A stretch of DNA of 64,000 nucleotides, from positions 1,674,001-1,738,000 of the forward strand of contig NZ_CP053844.1 in NCBI RefSeq assembly GCF_013201685.1. Reading direction: 5' to 3'. Position 1 is the stretch's first letter, and every line of letters begins with the position of its first letter. Under the pieces are notes generated by a model, which saw only the letters and a program-made list of their open reading frames with translations, searched no databases and was not told where the DNA came from. Source of the stretch: Campylobacter geochelonis. Its GTDB lineage: Bacteria > Campylobacterota > Campylobacteria > Campylobacterales > Campylobacteraceae. A program made the position numbers and the translations under genes. Positions 28,033 through 36,750 of the stretch are shown here, piece after piece.

Positions 28033-28445
28033 CCGCGCTCCTTTTCTAGCCTTTTTCTAGCAACTTCTGGCAAGATAAAGCAAGTTTTTAACCCATCTAT
28101 TTCAACGCAAACTTGCGAAGTAGTTGCCTTGCAAAGCAGTTTGCCACTTTGCGCATTTTTTATTTTATAACTAAATTTTAAAAACGTATCGCACTCTAAA
28201 AGCGCCACCTCTACATCAAGTTCATCGCCAAAAAATGCAGGATGGATAAATTTAAAGTCCATTTTAACGATAGGATAAGCAAATCCATCTTTTTTCATAT
28301 CATCGTATGTATATCCAACTTCACGTAAAAACGCGCACCTTGCAGCTTCGATAAATTTGACATAATTACCATGCCAAGCCACTTCCATACTATCTACGTC
28401 ATAAAACTCGACTCGCATTTTAAAAACTCTCATCACTGCCTCCAA
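28029..28445 (-). CDS. Hotdog acyl-CoA/ACP thioesterase (4HBT/YbgC type)
   Basis: A 138-residue hotdog protein. The active-site segment RVEFYDVDSMEVAWHGNYVK has the catalytic Asp and the His-Gly-Asn-Tyr motif typical of YbgC/4-hydroxybenzoyl-CoA thioesterases, followed by FIEAARCAFL. In this operon it may release or edit acyl chains on the carrier proteins. Overlaps are 4 bases with the LolA-like gene and 13 with the acyltransferase gene. The longer start (MEAVMRVFKM) is used; the ATG four codons in is also possible. Confidence 0.8.
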   Translation of the reverse strand: MEAVMRVFKMRVEFYDVDSMEVAWHGNYVKFIEAARCAFLREVGYTYDDMKKDGFAYPIVKMDFKFIHPAFFGDELDVEVALLECDTFLKFSYKIKNAQSGKLLCKATTSQVCVEIDGLKTCFILPEVARKRLEKERG

Positions 28446-29341
28446 AAATCAAAAAAATTATACCACTGCGCTGGATACTTCTCGCACTTTAACTCAAGCT
28501 GTTTTACATATCGTTCTAAGTGCGGTTTTACCGAAGCTTGCTTATCTTTTAAAAGTACAATTTTATCACTTAATCTCTCAAGCGATAAGTGAAATTTGCC
28601 ATTAGTTTTAATACACCAAAACGTGCTTATCTTAACGCCTAAAAGCCCAGCTATCAAATACGCTCCGATGTTAAATTTAGCCTCTTTTCCTAAAAATTTT
28701 GTACTTAAAAATTTACTTCCATTTATAGGGATACGATCTCCCATTATAGCGATATGCTCGCCATTTTCAAGCAAAGTTTTAAAGTGAAGCATACTAGATA
28801 TATCAAGCTCATCAACATGATAAATTTTAACCTTGCTTTTGCTTATTTTGTTTATAAAGTTGTTAAAATTTTGCGCATTTTTATCATAAGTTAAGATATT
28901 TATACTAATTCCATCGATTTTACTAACCAAAGCGCGAGAAATTTCGACATTTCCAAAATGGCTAACAAGTAGAATTTGCCCCATTTTTTGATTTAAAAGC
29001 TCTTGATATATAAACTCTTCATCTTCAAAACTCAAATCTTCATATTTTATCTTACCACACCAAACCGCGATTTTATCGCATATACTGCACGCAAAAGAGT
29101 TAAAATGTGTATAAATGCTACTGTTTTTTAAAACCTTATCACCAAAGCAAGAGGCTAAATTCTTTCTATACTCTTTTATATTTTCTCGCTCATTTTTAAG
29201 AGTTAAAAAATATATTAAAGATACGATTTTAGCGACTAAATCGATGATAAATTTAGGAGTATGCGAAACTAAAAAGTAGCTTAAATACAACCAAAAATTC
29301 CCAGCTTTTTCATTTTGCTCAAACCAACGTTTACTTTGCAC
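28433..29341 (-). CDS. LpxL/HtrB-type lipid acyltransferase
   Basis: A 302-residue LPLAT-family enzyme. The catalytic H-x4-E motif is LVSHFGNVEISRAL, followed by a GDR segment (IMGDRIPINGSKF) and KFNIGAYLIAG, as in lipid A late acyltransferases. The N-terminus is hydrophobic. In most aryl-polyene clusters this activity is thought to attach the polyene to a lipid or sugar anchor. Here it is a separate gene overlapping the glycosyltransferase gene by 11 bases, whereas the two activities are fused in some other clusters. Confidence 0.8.
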   Translation of the reverse strand: MQSKRWFEQNEKAGNFWLYLSYFLVSHTPKFIIDLVAKIVSLIYFLTLKNERENIKEYRKNLASCFGDKVLKNSSIYTHFNSFACSICDKIAVWCGKIKYEDLSFEDEEFIYQELLNQKMGQILLVSHFGNVEISRALVSKIDGISINILTYDKNAQNFNNFINKISKSKVKIYHVDELDISSMLHFKTLLENGEHIAIMGDRIPINGSKFLSTKFLGKEAKFNIGAYLIAGLLGVKISTFWCIKTNGKFHLSLERLSDKIVLLKDKQASVKPHLERYVKQLELKCEKYPAQWYNFFDFWRQ

Positions 29342-30047
29342 TGTTTAGCACCTTAAAAATATAACTTGGTAAGCTAAAAAACAGCCTTGCATGCATTTTT
29401 GAAATCAGTAAATTATCTCTTAACATCCTAAAGTGCGACACTCCATCATCTTCATAAGCTACTTTTAAATCAAGCCAAAAAAGCTTAATCCCTCGCCTAT
29501 AAGAGCGGATTAAAATTTCGATATCAAATTCCATTCTATCTGATTTTACACTTGGCAAAATAGAGCAAATTTCATCTACTGGATAAATTCTAAAGCCACA
29601 CATTCCATCTTTTATATCCAAACTTAGTGTATTAATAGCGTTCCAAAAATTTGTTATTTTTCTACCATAAAGCCTTGATTTTGGAGCAAATTCATCATAG
29701 ATTGGATTTGCGGCGATGATTGCGTTTGGATTTTGCATACTTTTAGAGATAAACTCTTCACAAAAGCTAATATCATGTTGAAAATCCGCATCAACTTGAA
29801 ACACATGAGAAAAGCCAAGCTCTTTTGCAAAACAAAATCCATCTTTTAAACTAGCTCCCTTACCACCATTTTTTGCGCGCGTTAAAACTTTTACTTTAAG
29901 CCCATCTAACGCCTGTTTTGATGCTTTATTTGAACCATCATCGACTATAATAATCTCTTGATTAAAAGAGTTTAAAGCTTTGACTAATTTTGCGATTTTA
30001 AGCGGATGGTTATAGTAGGGGATTAAAAACGCTAGCTTATACATCAA
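29331..30047 (-). CDS. Family 2 glycosyltransferase
   Basis: A 238-residue GT-A fold enzyme: LIPYYNHPLKIAKLVKAL at the start, the nucleotide-binding EIIIVDDGSN, KNGGKGASLKDGF, and the metal-binding DxD segment VDADFQHD. The acceptor region MCGFRIYP resembles dolichyl-phosphate-mannose-type transferases. There is no clear membrane segment. In the operon it would add a sugar to the polyene head or lipid anchor; the donor is unknown. It overlaps the ligase gene by 11 bases. Confidence 0.85.
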   Translation of the reverse strand: MMYKLAFLIPYYNHPLKIAKLVKALNSFNQEIIIVDDGSNKASKQALDGLKVKVLTRAKNGGKGASLKDGFCFAKELGFSHVFQVDADFQHDISFCEEFISKSMQNPNAIIAANPIYDEFAPKSRLYGRKITNFWNAINTLSLDIKDGMCGFRIYPVDEICSILPSVKSDRMEFDIEILIRSYRRGIKLFWLDLKVAYEDDGVSHFRMLRDNLLISKMHARLFFSLPSYIFKVLNSAK

Positions 30048-31566
30048 ATCTTCCCGAAGCGCAAAGCGTTAAATTTGCATAAATTTCAAAACTAACTCTT
30101 GAGTTTTTGATAGTTAATCTAAGCTCTGCTGTATCATTTGGGCGAAGAAGTTTTGTAAATTTGATATTTGAAAAGCTATTTTTTGGGCTTAGTCCAAGAT
30201 ACTTCGCGCAAGTTAGAGCAAATCCAAGCTGGATAAATCCAGGAACTATAGCAAAATCGCCAAAATGCCCATCAAAATAAAAGTCCCAAACGCTAATCTT
30301 AGCCCTAAAAATGCTAACTTCATCACTGCTTTTTATAAGGCTAAATTTTGGTTCACTTCTTGCGTAAAACTGCTCGTGAAATTTAGCCTTTGTTAGCTTT
30401 GAGTTTTGATTTTTCTCTAACTTTTCGACCACTTTAAAGTAGCGAACTATATTTTTATACTCACTTTTTAAGTATCTTTTTAGTTCATTTACAACTGCGA
30501 TTTTACCGCCTTTTCTAAACTCATCTTCGCCAACTTCGCTAAGCTTGACAAGCGCTAAAACGCGGCTAAACTCTGGGTGCATTCCAAGATAGATATCATC
30601 AACAAAATCATGTTTTAGCAAAAACAGCTCAATCTCTTCAAGGCTAACTCTCTTTTCACTTAGTTTTATAATACGATCAAGCCTGCCATAAAGCGTTAAA
30701 TCATCACCATCTACACTCGCACTATCGCTAGTTTCAAAACTCTCGCACCATGGCGAACTTACAACTAAAGCACCTTTTTGAGTAACGCTAAGTGCAACTG
30801 ACTCAAACTTTTTAAGACCAAAGCCTTTATTGCACGCTATAACGCCAGTTTCTGTGCTTCCATAAATTTCAGTTATATCAATGCCAAATTTGGCTTTAAA
30901 AACATCTCTTGTCTGGTTTTTTAGACTTGCGCCCGCTGATATTATCATCTTAATGCCATTCATTTTTTCAAAATTTGCGTGTTGGCAAAGCACGTCAAGT
31001 ATCGTTGGACTTGCGATTAGGGTATGGTTTTTAAGATTTAGCGCAAGTAGAGCTTCTGGATAATTATACTCGCCATCAATGATTTTAGCGCCACTAACAA
31101 GAGGTAAAAATACCTTGAAAGTTAGTCCAAACATATGCTGATGAGAAACACTTGAGATAAACTCATCGCTTTTACAAATGCCAAATTTATCACGCAGATA
31201 AAGCGCTTCATCAACCATTTGTAAAAGTGTTTTTTGGATATTTTTACTTTTGCCACTTGTTCCAGATGTTAAAAGATAAAAGATTTCATCTGTGTTTAAA
31301 TTCAGCTTATCACTTTTATTTTTCGCCTTGATGGAACTGAAATTTGCATCATTTATGCTAAATTTATCATCAAAAAATTTAGCATTTGGCAAAAGATAAA
31401 GAGTAGTTTTTGCACACAATCCACCGAAAAAAGCGACGATAAAATCGCTTGTATTACTTAGATAAATTTGAGCCTCTTTGATATCGTTTTCAAGTAAAAA
31501 TGCGCTAAATTTTAGAATTTGCTCTTTTGTAGTTTCATCGAATTTAAGCTCATTTTTATCAAACAT
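30037..31566 (-). CDS. Aryl/acyl adenylating ligase fused to a hotdog dehydratase
   Basis: A 509-residue two-domain protein. Residues ~1-400 are an ANL adenylating enzyme: the P-loop LLTSGTSGKSK, then AGASLKNQ, EIYGSTETG, YGRLDRIIKLSEKRVSLEEIE and the C-terminal catalytic Lys in SKLTKAKF. Residues ~405-509 are a FabZ/ApeI-like hotdog with the dehydratase His region YFDGHFGDFAIVPGFIQL. In aryl-polyene assembly the ligase loads an aryl acid (such as 4-hydroxybenzoate) on a carrier protein, and the dehydratase makes the double bonds. Fusing them in one chain is unlike the separate ligase and dehydratase genes I recall in E. coli. It overlaps its neighbours by 8-11 bases. Confidence 0.85.
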   Translation of the reverse strand: MFDKNELKFDETTKEQILKFSAFLLENDIKEAQIYLSNTSDFIVAFFGGLCAKTTLYLLPNAKFFDDKFSINDANFSSIKAKNKSDKLNLNTDEIFYLLTSGTSGKSKNIQKTLLQMVDEALYLRDKFGICKSDEFISSVSHQHMFGLTFKVFLPLVSGAKIIDGEYNYPEALLALNLKNHTLIASPTILDVLCQHANFEKMNGIKMIISAGASLKNQTRDVFKAKFGIDITEIYGSTETGVIACNKGFGLKKFESVALSVTQKGALVVSSPWCESFETSDSASVDGDDLTLYGRLDRIIKLSEKRVSLEEIELFLLKHDFVDDIYLGMHPEFSRVLALVKLSEVGEDEFRKGGKIAVVNELKRYLKSEYKNIVRYFKVVEKLEKNQNSKLTKAKFHEQFYARSEPKFSLIKSSDEVSIFRAKISVWDFYFDGHFGDFAIVPGFIQLGFALTCAKYLGLSPKNSFSNIKFTKLLRPNDTAELRLTIKNSRVSFEIYANLTLCASGRFDV

Positions 31567-32104
31567 CTTCTTGCCTTTTTAGTTTAATTCTATAAACATA
31601 CTCGCCAACAAACAGCGCTGCGATTAAAACATATGAGATTGCTCCAGTATACAAACCCCAATAAATCTTATCTTCAAGAAAGATTAGCCCAAAAGATATC
31701 GCCCCATTAACTGCAAAAAACACAATCCAAATTTTAGTTAAATTTCTTGTATAAGCTATAACAAATTCGGGTAAATTTGGCTCTTTTAACCTAGCAAATT
31801 TTGTGATAATCGCCTCTTTTTTAAGGCTAAGCCCAAAAACAAAAAGCATAAAAATGTTTATAATCACCGGATAGAAATAACGCAAAGTATCGTTGTTAGC
31901 TAGTAAAATCAAGACAAAAAACGCACTTAGTAAAGCGCTGGTTTGCTTTTTGTTTTTATCGCTTGTAAAAATTCCTTGTAATCCCCACAAAAGTGCCATC
32001 ACAAACACAGCATCTTTTGAAAACTCATAAAAAAATACAAGCGTAAAAGGATAAGCTATGCTAGCAATTGTAATTAAAATTTTAAAAATTAAATCAGTTT
32101 TCAA
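31559..32104 (-). CDS. Polytopic membrane protein of the aryl-polyene operon (COG4648-like)
   Basis: A 181-residue protein with about six hydrophobic segments (FKILITIASIAYPFTLVFF at the start, NAFVLILLAN, IIINIFMLFVFGLSL, FFAVNGAISFGLIFL, and AISYVLIAALFVGEYV at the end). A small membrane protein of this size sits between the carrier proteins and the ligase in aryl-polyene clusters generally. Its role is unknown; anchoring or transport is a guess. It overlaps the carrier protein gene by 11 bases and the ligase gene by 8. Confidence 0.75.
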   Translation of the reverse strand: MKTDLIFKILITIASIAYPFTLVFFYEFSKDAVFVMALLWGLQGIFTSDKNKKQTSALLSAFFVLILLANNDTLRYFYPVIINIFMLFVFGLSLKKEAIITKFARLKEPNLPEFVIAYTRNLTKIWIVFFAVNGAISFGLIFLEDKIYWGLYTGAISYVLIAALFVGEYVYRIKLKRQEDV

Positions 32105-32339
32105 ACTTTTTTGCTACCACTTCTACGATATCGCCCAAAGTTTTAATCGACTTAAAATCCTCTGGCATAAGACGGTGTCCTGTGTTTTTCTTAACATAAT
32201 CAACCAAATCAATCGCATCAATGCTATCAATGTCTAAATCTTCATAAATTTTAGCATCCATTGTAATCTTACTCTCATCTATCTCAAAAAGCTCAACTAA
32301 CGCAGTTTTTAAAATTTCAAAAATCTCATCTTTAGTCAT
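32094..32339 (-). CDS. Acyl carrier protein 1
   Basis: An 81-residue ACP. The phosphopantetheine attachment Ser39 lies in YEDLDIDSIDAIDLVDYV, and the protein is strongly acidic with a four-helix length. It is one of two adjacent ACPs, a hallmark of aryl-polyene clusters, where one is thought to carry the starter and the other the growing chain. The dedicated phosphopantetheinyl transferase at the operon head would activate it. Confidence 0.9.
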   Translation of the reverse strand: MTKDEIFEILKTALVELFEIDESKITMDAKIYEDLDIDSIDAIDLVDYVKKNTGHRLMPEDFKSIKTLGDIVEVVAKKFEN

Positions 32340-32341
32340 TT

Positions 32342-32599
32342 CTAGCTCCTATTTTTAGCGATATAATCAGCCAATGTGCTAACTGATTTAAAAATCTCTT
32401 TTAAATTTGTAGTTTTTGAGTCAAGCACAACGCCATATGTTTTTTGAATAGCAAGTCCAAGCTCAAGCGCATCAACACTATCAAGCCCCAAACCATCGTT
32501 AAAAAGCACCTCATCATCGTCTATATCATCAGCTTTCATATCTTCTAAATTCAAGCTTTTAATGATAAGCTCTTTGATCTCTTGTCGCATTTGGTTCAT
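32342..32599 (-). CDS. Acyl carrier protein 2
   Basis: An 85-residue ACP with Ser41 in NDGLGLDSVDALELGLAI. The DSVD core and acidic helix 2 are typical. It is separated from the other ACP by two bases and overlaps the acyltransferase gene by four. It diverges from its twin (DSID versus DSVD and different flanks), which suggests distinct partners rather than a recent duplication. Confidence 0.9.
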   Translation of the reverse strand: MNQMRQEIKELIIKSLNLEDMKADDIDDDEVLFNDGLGLDSVDALELGLAIQKTYGVVLDSKTTNLKEIFKSVSTLADYIAKNRS

Positions 32600-33339
32600 A
32601 AATTTTCCTTTTTATATAAATTCTCTAACATTTTATAAAGCTCTCTAACACGCACTGGATTTGCACGGTTACTAGCAAAAGCTGTTATATCGATACTTTT
32701 TAAAACACTAAGTTTGTATGATATCAAATTCTTTGGCGTATTATGCCAAGACTCACCTTTTTTTAGGCTTTTAGGCTGCATATTTATCGCGATTGGTGTT
32801 AGAATTTTGGCTGAATTTATCGCTATGTAAAATGCAGCTTTATGAAATTTAATCTCATCTTTTGTTCTTGTGCCTTCTGGGAAAATAACCAAACATTCGC
32901 CATTTTTAAGCACTTTTATCGCCTTTTCAAGCAAAAGCTCATTTTGCGTGTTTGGGATATAGTTTGCCGCTTTGATTGCTAAAGATAAAAATAAATTTTG
33001 CCCAAGAGAGCTTTTTACCACGCAATTTGCCCGCCTGATATGCGAGATTAAAAACACAACATCAAGAAGCGATGGGTGGTTTGCGATGATTATCTGCGAG
33101 TTTTTACCAAGATTTTCATATCCATCAAACTCAAATTTAAGATATTTAAAAAATTTAGTTGCTAGTATAAAACTTCGCCACGAGATAAAAATCATATCTC
33201 TTGCTAAATTTTCTACTATCTTAAATCGTTGCAAATTCAGTAAAACAATCGGGATAAAAACCAAATTTCCAACCAAACAAATAAGTCCAAAAAGAGCAAA
33301 CAAAAAGCCGACTAAAATCCGTCTAAACAGCAGTTTCAA
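32596..33339 (-). CDS. 1-acylglycerol-3-phosphate acyltransferase-like enzyme
   Basis: A 247-residue PlsC-type acyltransferase with an N-terminal membrane helix (about 5-30). It has the catalytic H-x4-D in IIANHPSLLDVVFLI and the acceptor motif IFPEGTRTKDE. With the LpxL-type enzyme downstream, the operon has two acyltransferases, a combination expected if the polyene is esterified to a glycerophospholipid-like anchor. It overlaps the chain-length-factor gene by 17 bases. Confidence 0.85.
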   Translation of the reverse strand: MKLLFRRILVGFLFALFGLICLVGNLVFIPIVLLNLQRFKIVENLARDMIFISWRSFILATKFFKYLKFEFDGYENLGKNSQIIIANHPSLLDVVFLISHIRRANCVVKSSLGQNLFLSLAIKAANYIPNTQNELLLEKAIKVLKNGECLVIFPEGTRTKDEIKFHKAAFYIAINSAKILTPIAINMQPKSLKKGESWHNTPKNLISYKLSVLKSIDITAFASNRANPVRVRELYKMLENLYKKENL

Positions 33340-33994
33340 CGCACCATCTCCAAGTTAGTACTTCATCACTTACGCTCCATGATTTCTTAGCGCTAAGCAT
33401 ATTTTTTAAAAAAACTATATCTGAGTTTTTAGCTAAGCTTTCGTGCGTATTAGGTGTCGTTTCTAAACAAATTTGGCTTCCCTTTTCTATCACAACCAAA
33501 ACCGCGTAAGCTAAATTTGTTTTCTTTGCGATTTGGTTATCAACACCCTCAAAGTAGCTTATCACAGCCACTTTTTCAAATCCATCTTCTAGTTTTAAAT
33601 ATCCGTTTAAAAGCCCATTTTCTAAGCTTAAATTTGAAGAAATTGCTGAAATTTCACTGTTATTTGAGCTAAAAATAGCAATTTGAGCTAAAGTTGCATT
33701 ATGTACCGAAAGCGAAAAAGAAGTTGGCGAAATCGGTTCGTTTTTTGCCACATCATCTAGCAAAGAAAAGCAACGATTTATCTCGCCATCTCTTGAGCTA
33801 AATACGCTAGCAACGCTATTTGTATCAATTTCTTTTAGCAAATGAGCGCTAAATTTAGCACACTTTGAAAGCCTACGGCGAGCAAGTGGCGCTATGTGAT
33901 TTAGCTCTGGTGTTACACAAAAATCTTTAAGCTCATCACAAATTTCAACATTTGTTATGGCATCAAATTTTAAGATATTAAAACTAAATTTCAT
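33323..33994 (-). CDS. Ketosynthase-like chain-length factor (ApeC-type)
   Basis: A 223-residue protein with the beta-ketoacyl synthase N-terminal-like fold: LNHIAPLARRRLSKCAKFSA at residues 51-70, VASVFSSRDGEINRC, and SPTSFSLSVHNATLAQIAI. The normal ketosynthase Cys and His residues are absent and the C-terminal half is missing, so it should be non-catalytic. In aryl-polyene systems such a subunit pairs with a ketosynthase and sets chain length. One base (the A of ATGA-type overlap) is shared with the upstream small periplasmic gene. Confidence 0.75.
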   Translation of the reverse strand: MKFSFNILKFDAITNVEICDELKDFCVTPELNHIAPLARRRLSKCAKFSAHLLKEIDTNSVASVFSSRDGEINRCFSLLDDVAKNEPISPTSFSLSVHNATLAQIAIFSSNNSEISAISSNLSLENGLLNGYLKLEDGFEKVAVISYFEGVDNQIAKKTNLAYAVLVVIEKGSQICLETTPNTHESLAKNSDIVFLKNMLSAKKSWSVSDEVLTWRWCVETAV

Positions 33995-34413
33995 TATTTT
34001 GCTATCACGCCTTGTAGCGTTACGCCAACCATAATGTTACCAACGCCACATTCAAACTCTTTTTTGCTAACAAATTTGTTTTTATAATAATAACTTGTCA
34101 AATTTACAACCTTTGTGCCGCCTTCTTTAACAGCCCTTTCTTGAAAGGTTTTAATCGCCGAAAGAAACGCCCAGTTGCAAGCATCTTTGTCTTTTTTAAA
34201 TGCTGCATTTGTTTTTTTGTTAGCTGTTAAAACATCAGTTATCGCTTTTGCTTTTGAACCGCTTCCAAAAACCAGCTTTATCTTTGGATTTAAAACCTCT
34301 TTTGCTCTTGGATCATTTAGAGCATCAGCGATTGGAAATCTATGTACCTCATTTTTAGCATGAGCAACACCTAAAAACGCCAAAACCATAAGAAAAATAG
34401 TTAATTTTTTCAT
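33994..34413 (-). CDS. Small secreted protein, paralog of the frameshifted gene at 36.8 kb
   Basis: A 139-residue exported protein with a signal peptide to about residue 19 (GVAHA). A conserved core runs KDACNWAFLSAIKTFQERA, GGTKVVNLTSYY and KKEFECGVGNIM, with two Cys that could form a disulfide in the periplasm. The same pattern occurs in the broken gene at 36751-37211. I do not know a function; similar proteins may be mis-annotated in databases. It lies between the flavoenzyme and the chain-length factor in the polyene operon. Confidence 0.7.
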   Translation of the reverse strand: MKKLTIFLMVLAFLGVAHAKNEVHRFPIADALNDPRAKEVLNPKIKLVFGSGSKAKAITDVLTANKKTNAAFKKDKDACNWAFLSAIKTFQERAVKEGGTKVVNLTSYYYKNKFVSKKEFECGVGNIMVGVTLQGVIAK

Positions 34414-34446
34414 CTTTTCTCCTTTTAAAATAGTTTATATTTAATT

Positions 34447-35658
34447 TTAGCAAAAAGCAGCTAAAGTTTTTAGCTTCTCATCTGATTTTACCACAAACGG
34501 ATTTTGTCTATCCCACGCATAACCAGCCAAAATCGAACTTATCATTCGTTTGATTTTTATGTTTTTATTTTTAGTGTAAATAACATCTTGAAACGCTCCA
34601 TCATACCAGCCATTTACATACGTTCTAAAGGCATTAACGCCAAGCATTAACTCATCTTTATACTCTTTTTCCCAATCAACATCTTCATTTTTAAGCGTTT
34701 TAATCAGGCATTTTGATGCTAGTTTTGATGAATAAAGCGCTATAGTAACTCCAGAGCTAAAAACAGGATCTAAAAACTCAGTCGCATTGCCTAGCAGCGC
34801 AAATCTCTTGCCATAAAGAGCTTTTACATCTTTTGAATACCCATTTAGTGTTTTTACTTCCATATCCCACGAAGCATTGTTTAATAATCTTTTAAGCATA
34901 GGCGCTTTATAAACATGTGTTTTTAGAGTTATTTCGCTTGTTAAATCATCTGGATTTATGCGGTCTTTTTCGCCGACTACGCCGATTGAACAACGCCCAT
35001 TTGAAAAAGGTATAAGCCAAAACCAAACATCACGCATGGTTGGATGAGTTGTTATTAAAATTTTATTTCTATCGTATAAAGGTTCTGTGATATTATCTTC
35101 TATATGCGTAAAATACGCTGTTCTAACAGGCAATATTGATGGTTTTTCAAGATTTAAAATGCGTGGCAAAACTCTTCCATATCCACTTGCATCAAGGATA
35201 AATTTAGCTTTTAACTCTTTTTTATTCTCATTTTCATCTTTGATTATAAGTGTTGCGCACTCATCGCTAAATTTAGCATCAACAACTTCTGTGTTAAAGC
35301 TAACTTCAACGCCTTTTTTGATAACTTCATCAACTAAAAGCTTGTCAAATTCAGCCCGTTGAACCTGAAAAGTCGTTCCAGCTCCAACACTACTTTTATC
35401 TAAAAAATCAAAATAAGTATACTCATCACGCCACGAAAAAGCAGCTCCGTTTTTATACTGAAAACCATGATTTTCTATAACTTCAAGCAGCCCTGCTTCT
35501 TCTAAAATATTATTGCAGTTTGCAAGCAAGCTTTCGCCGATTACAAATTTTGGCATTGTTGATTTCTCAACTATACGCACTTTAAGCCCTGCATTATGGC
35601 AAAAAGCTGCTGCTGTGCTTCCGCTTGGCCCAGCTCCGATAATTACAACATCATACAC
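34447..35658 (-). CDS. FAD-dependent oxidoreductase with halogenase-type motifs
   Basis: A 403-residue flavoprotein of the p-hydroxybenzoate hydroxylase/halogenase superfamily. The FAD-binding GAGPSGSTAA is at residues 8-17, with GESLLANC (41-48) next. FQYKNGAAFSW (66-76) contains Lys69 in a position that fits the catalytic Lys of CmlS-like flavin halogenases. WFWLIP (212-217) matches the WxWxIP halogenase signature, and GNATEFLDPVFSSGVT is the second FAD motif. A halogenated polyene, as in brominated xanthomonadin, is possible. A geranylgeranyl-reductase-like or plain oxidase role is the alternative. The gene stands 33 bases from the next and lacks the overlaps seen elsewhere. Confidence 0.75.
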   Translation of the reverse strand: MYDVVIIGAGPSGSTAAAFCHNAGLKVRIVEKSTMPKFVIGESLLANCNNILEEAGLLEVIENHGFQYKNGAAFSWRDEYTYFDFLDKSSVGAGTTFQVQRAEFDKLLVDEVIKKGVEVSFNTEVVDAKFSDECATLIIKDENENKKELKAKFILDASGYGRVLPRILNLEKPSILPVRTAYFTHIEDNITEPLYDRNKILITTHPTMRDVWFWLIPFSNGRCSIGVVGEKDRINPDDLTSEITLKTHVYKAPMLKRLLNNASWDMEVKTLNGYSKDVKALYGKRFALLGNATEFLDPVFSSGVTIALYSSKLASKCLIKTLKNEDVDWEKEYKDELMLGVNAFRTYVNGWYDGAFQDVIYTKNKNIKIKRMISSILAGYAWDRQNPFVVKSDEKLKTLAAFC

Positions 35659-35795
35659 AAACCCCTCCTTATTTTTGATTTTTTAATACTGTTTTAAACT
35701 CTTTGTCTTGCTACACTGCATTTTAAATACCTCTTTTGCATTAGCATTTACTCAAAGCAAGAATATAAAAATAGTTTTCACATCAAATTTCTCTT

Positions 35796-36299
35796 TTATA
35801 AATTTAGTCTTGAAATATCTTCAAGTGCCAACTCTATATTTTTCTTAGTTGCTTCTGATATAGCAGAAGCTGCTCGAGTTATACCAGCAAATGAATCTTT
35901 TGACTGAATTGCAGTCGTAATAAACGAGCGTTTATATACTATTTTATTATCTTTTTTAACAATCCACGCTATTTCAACTTCAGAATTAAATTCTCCTGCG
36001 AACAAAGGTATATCAGTATATACTACAAAAACTTGGATTACAACATCTGGATTTGTATTTGTAACTAAACTAAAAAGTCTAGATCTCCTTATCGTATCGA
36101 TAATGCTATTTTCTAAAACCAAAGGTTGAACAAATGGGGTTTGAAGTTTTGATTGAGGTACTCCATCGGCAACCACCATCACGCTTTTATCAAACTGTTT
36201 AGTTGTAGCAAAATTTGGACTAATACTAGGAGTTGAAATCGCACCAGAACAAGCAGAAAAAAATATCACTATAATTGGCAAAACTATAAATTTATACAT
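35796..36299 (-). CDS. Lipoprotein of unknown function
   Basis: A 167-residue lipoprotein with lipobox FFSACSG (Cys17). The mature part has SVMVVADG, a LENSIIDTIRRSRLFSLVT stretch and VVIQVFVVYTDIPL, reminiscent of auxiliary lipoproteins of envelope transport systems (PqiC or DUF4136-like), but I cannot assign a family. It shares one base with the next lipoprotein gene. It belongs to the envelope block inside the polyene operon. Confidence 0.7.
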   Translation of the reverse strand: MYKFIVLPIIVIFFSACSGAISTPSISPNFATTKQFDKSVMVVADGVPQSKLQTPFVQPLVLENSIIDTIRRSRLFSLVTNTNPDVVIQVFVVYTDIPLFAGEFNSEVEIAWIVKKDNKIVYKRSFITTAIQSKDSFAGITRAASAISEATKKNIELALEDISRLNL

Positions 36300-36724
36300 T
36301 AAAATCTCCTATTTTGTTTTTCAAACATAACTTTTATAAGCTCATCTACCATAAATTCTGGCTCTTTTCTAGCAAATGATGTTCTTGCATTTTCGCCAAC
36401 TATCATAGGAAATTTATTCTTACTATCTCTAAACTGAATTTTTAACAATATAAGGTAATTCCCCATATCCCAAAACCATCTATCTATATATGTAACAATA
36501 ACATCGGCTTGCTTATGGTTATTTACCACACTAAATCCATTTTTTATAATAGCTTTTTCTATAAGCTTGTTTAAATCATTTTTATCTGTTATTAGATGCT
36601 CCACATAATAAGTTTTTGTATTTTCTTTATATGAATTTGGCACCACATATGCCTCTTGAGACACTATCGAACAACCTGTAAAAATAAATAATAAAATACA
36701 TAAAACTCCAACATTTTTTACCAT
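36299..36724 (-). CDS. Lipoprotein of unknown function (tandem with 35796-36299)
   Basis: A 141-residue lipoprotein, lipobox FIFTGCS with Cys18. The mature domain has KAIIKNGFSVVNNHKQADVI and VTYIDRWFWDMGNYL, a layout like small DUF4136-type lipoproteins that bind outer-membrane partners. No function is recognised. It overlaps the following lipoprotein gene by one base (stop/start), so the two are likely made together. Confidence 0.7.
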   Translation of the reverse strand: MVKNVGVLCILLFIFTGCSIVSQEAYVVPNSYKENTKTYYVEHLITDKNDLNKLIEKAIIKNGFSVVNNHKQADVIVTYIDRWFWDMGNYLILLKIQFRDSKNKFPMIVGENARTSFARKEPEFMVDELIKVMFEKQNRRF

Positions 36725-36750
36725 TTCATCTCCTTTTTAATTATATTCGC

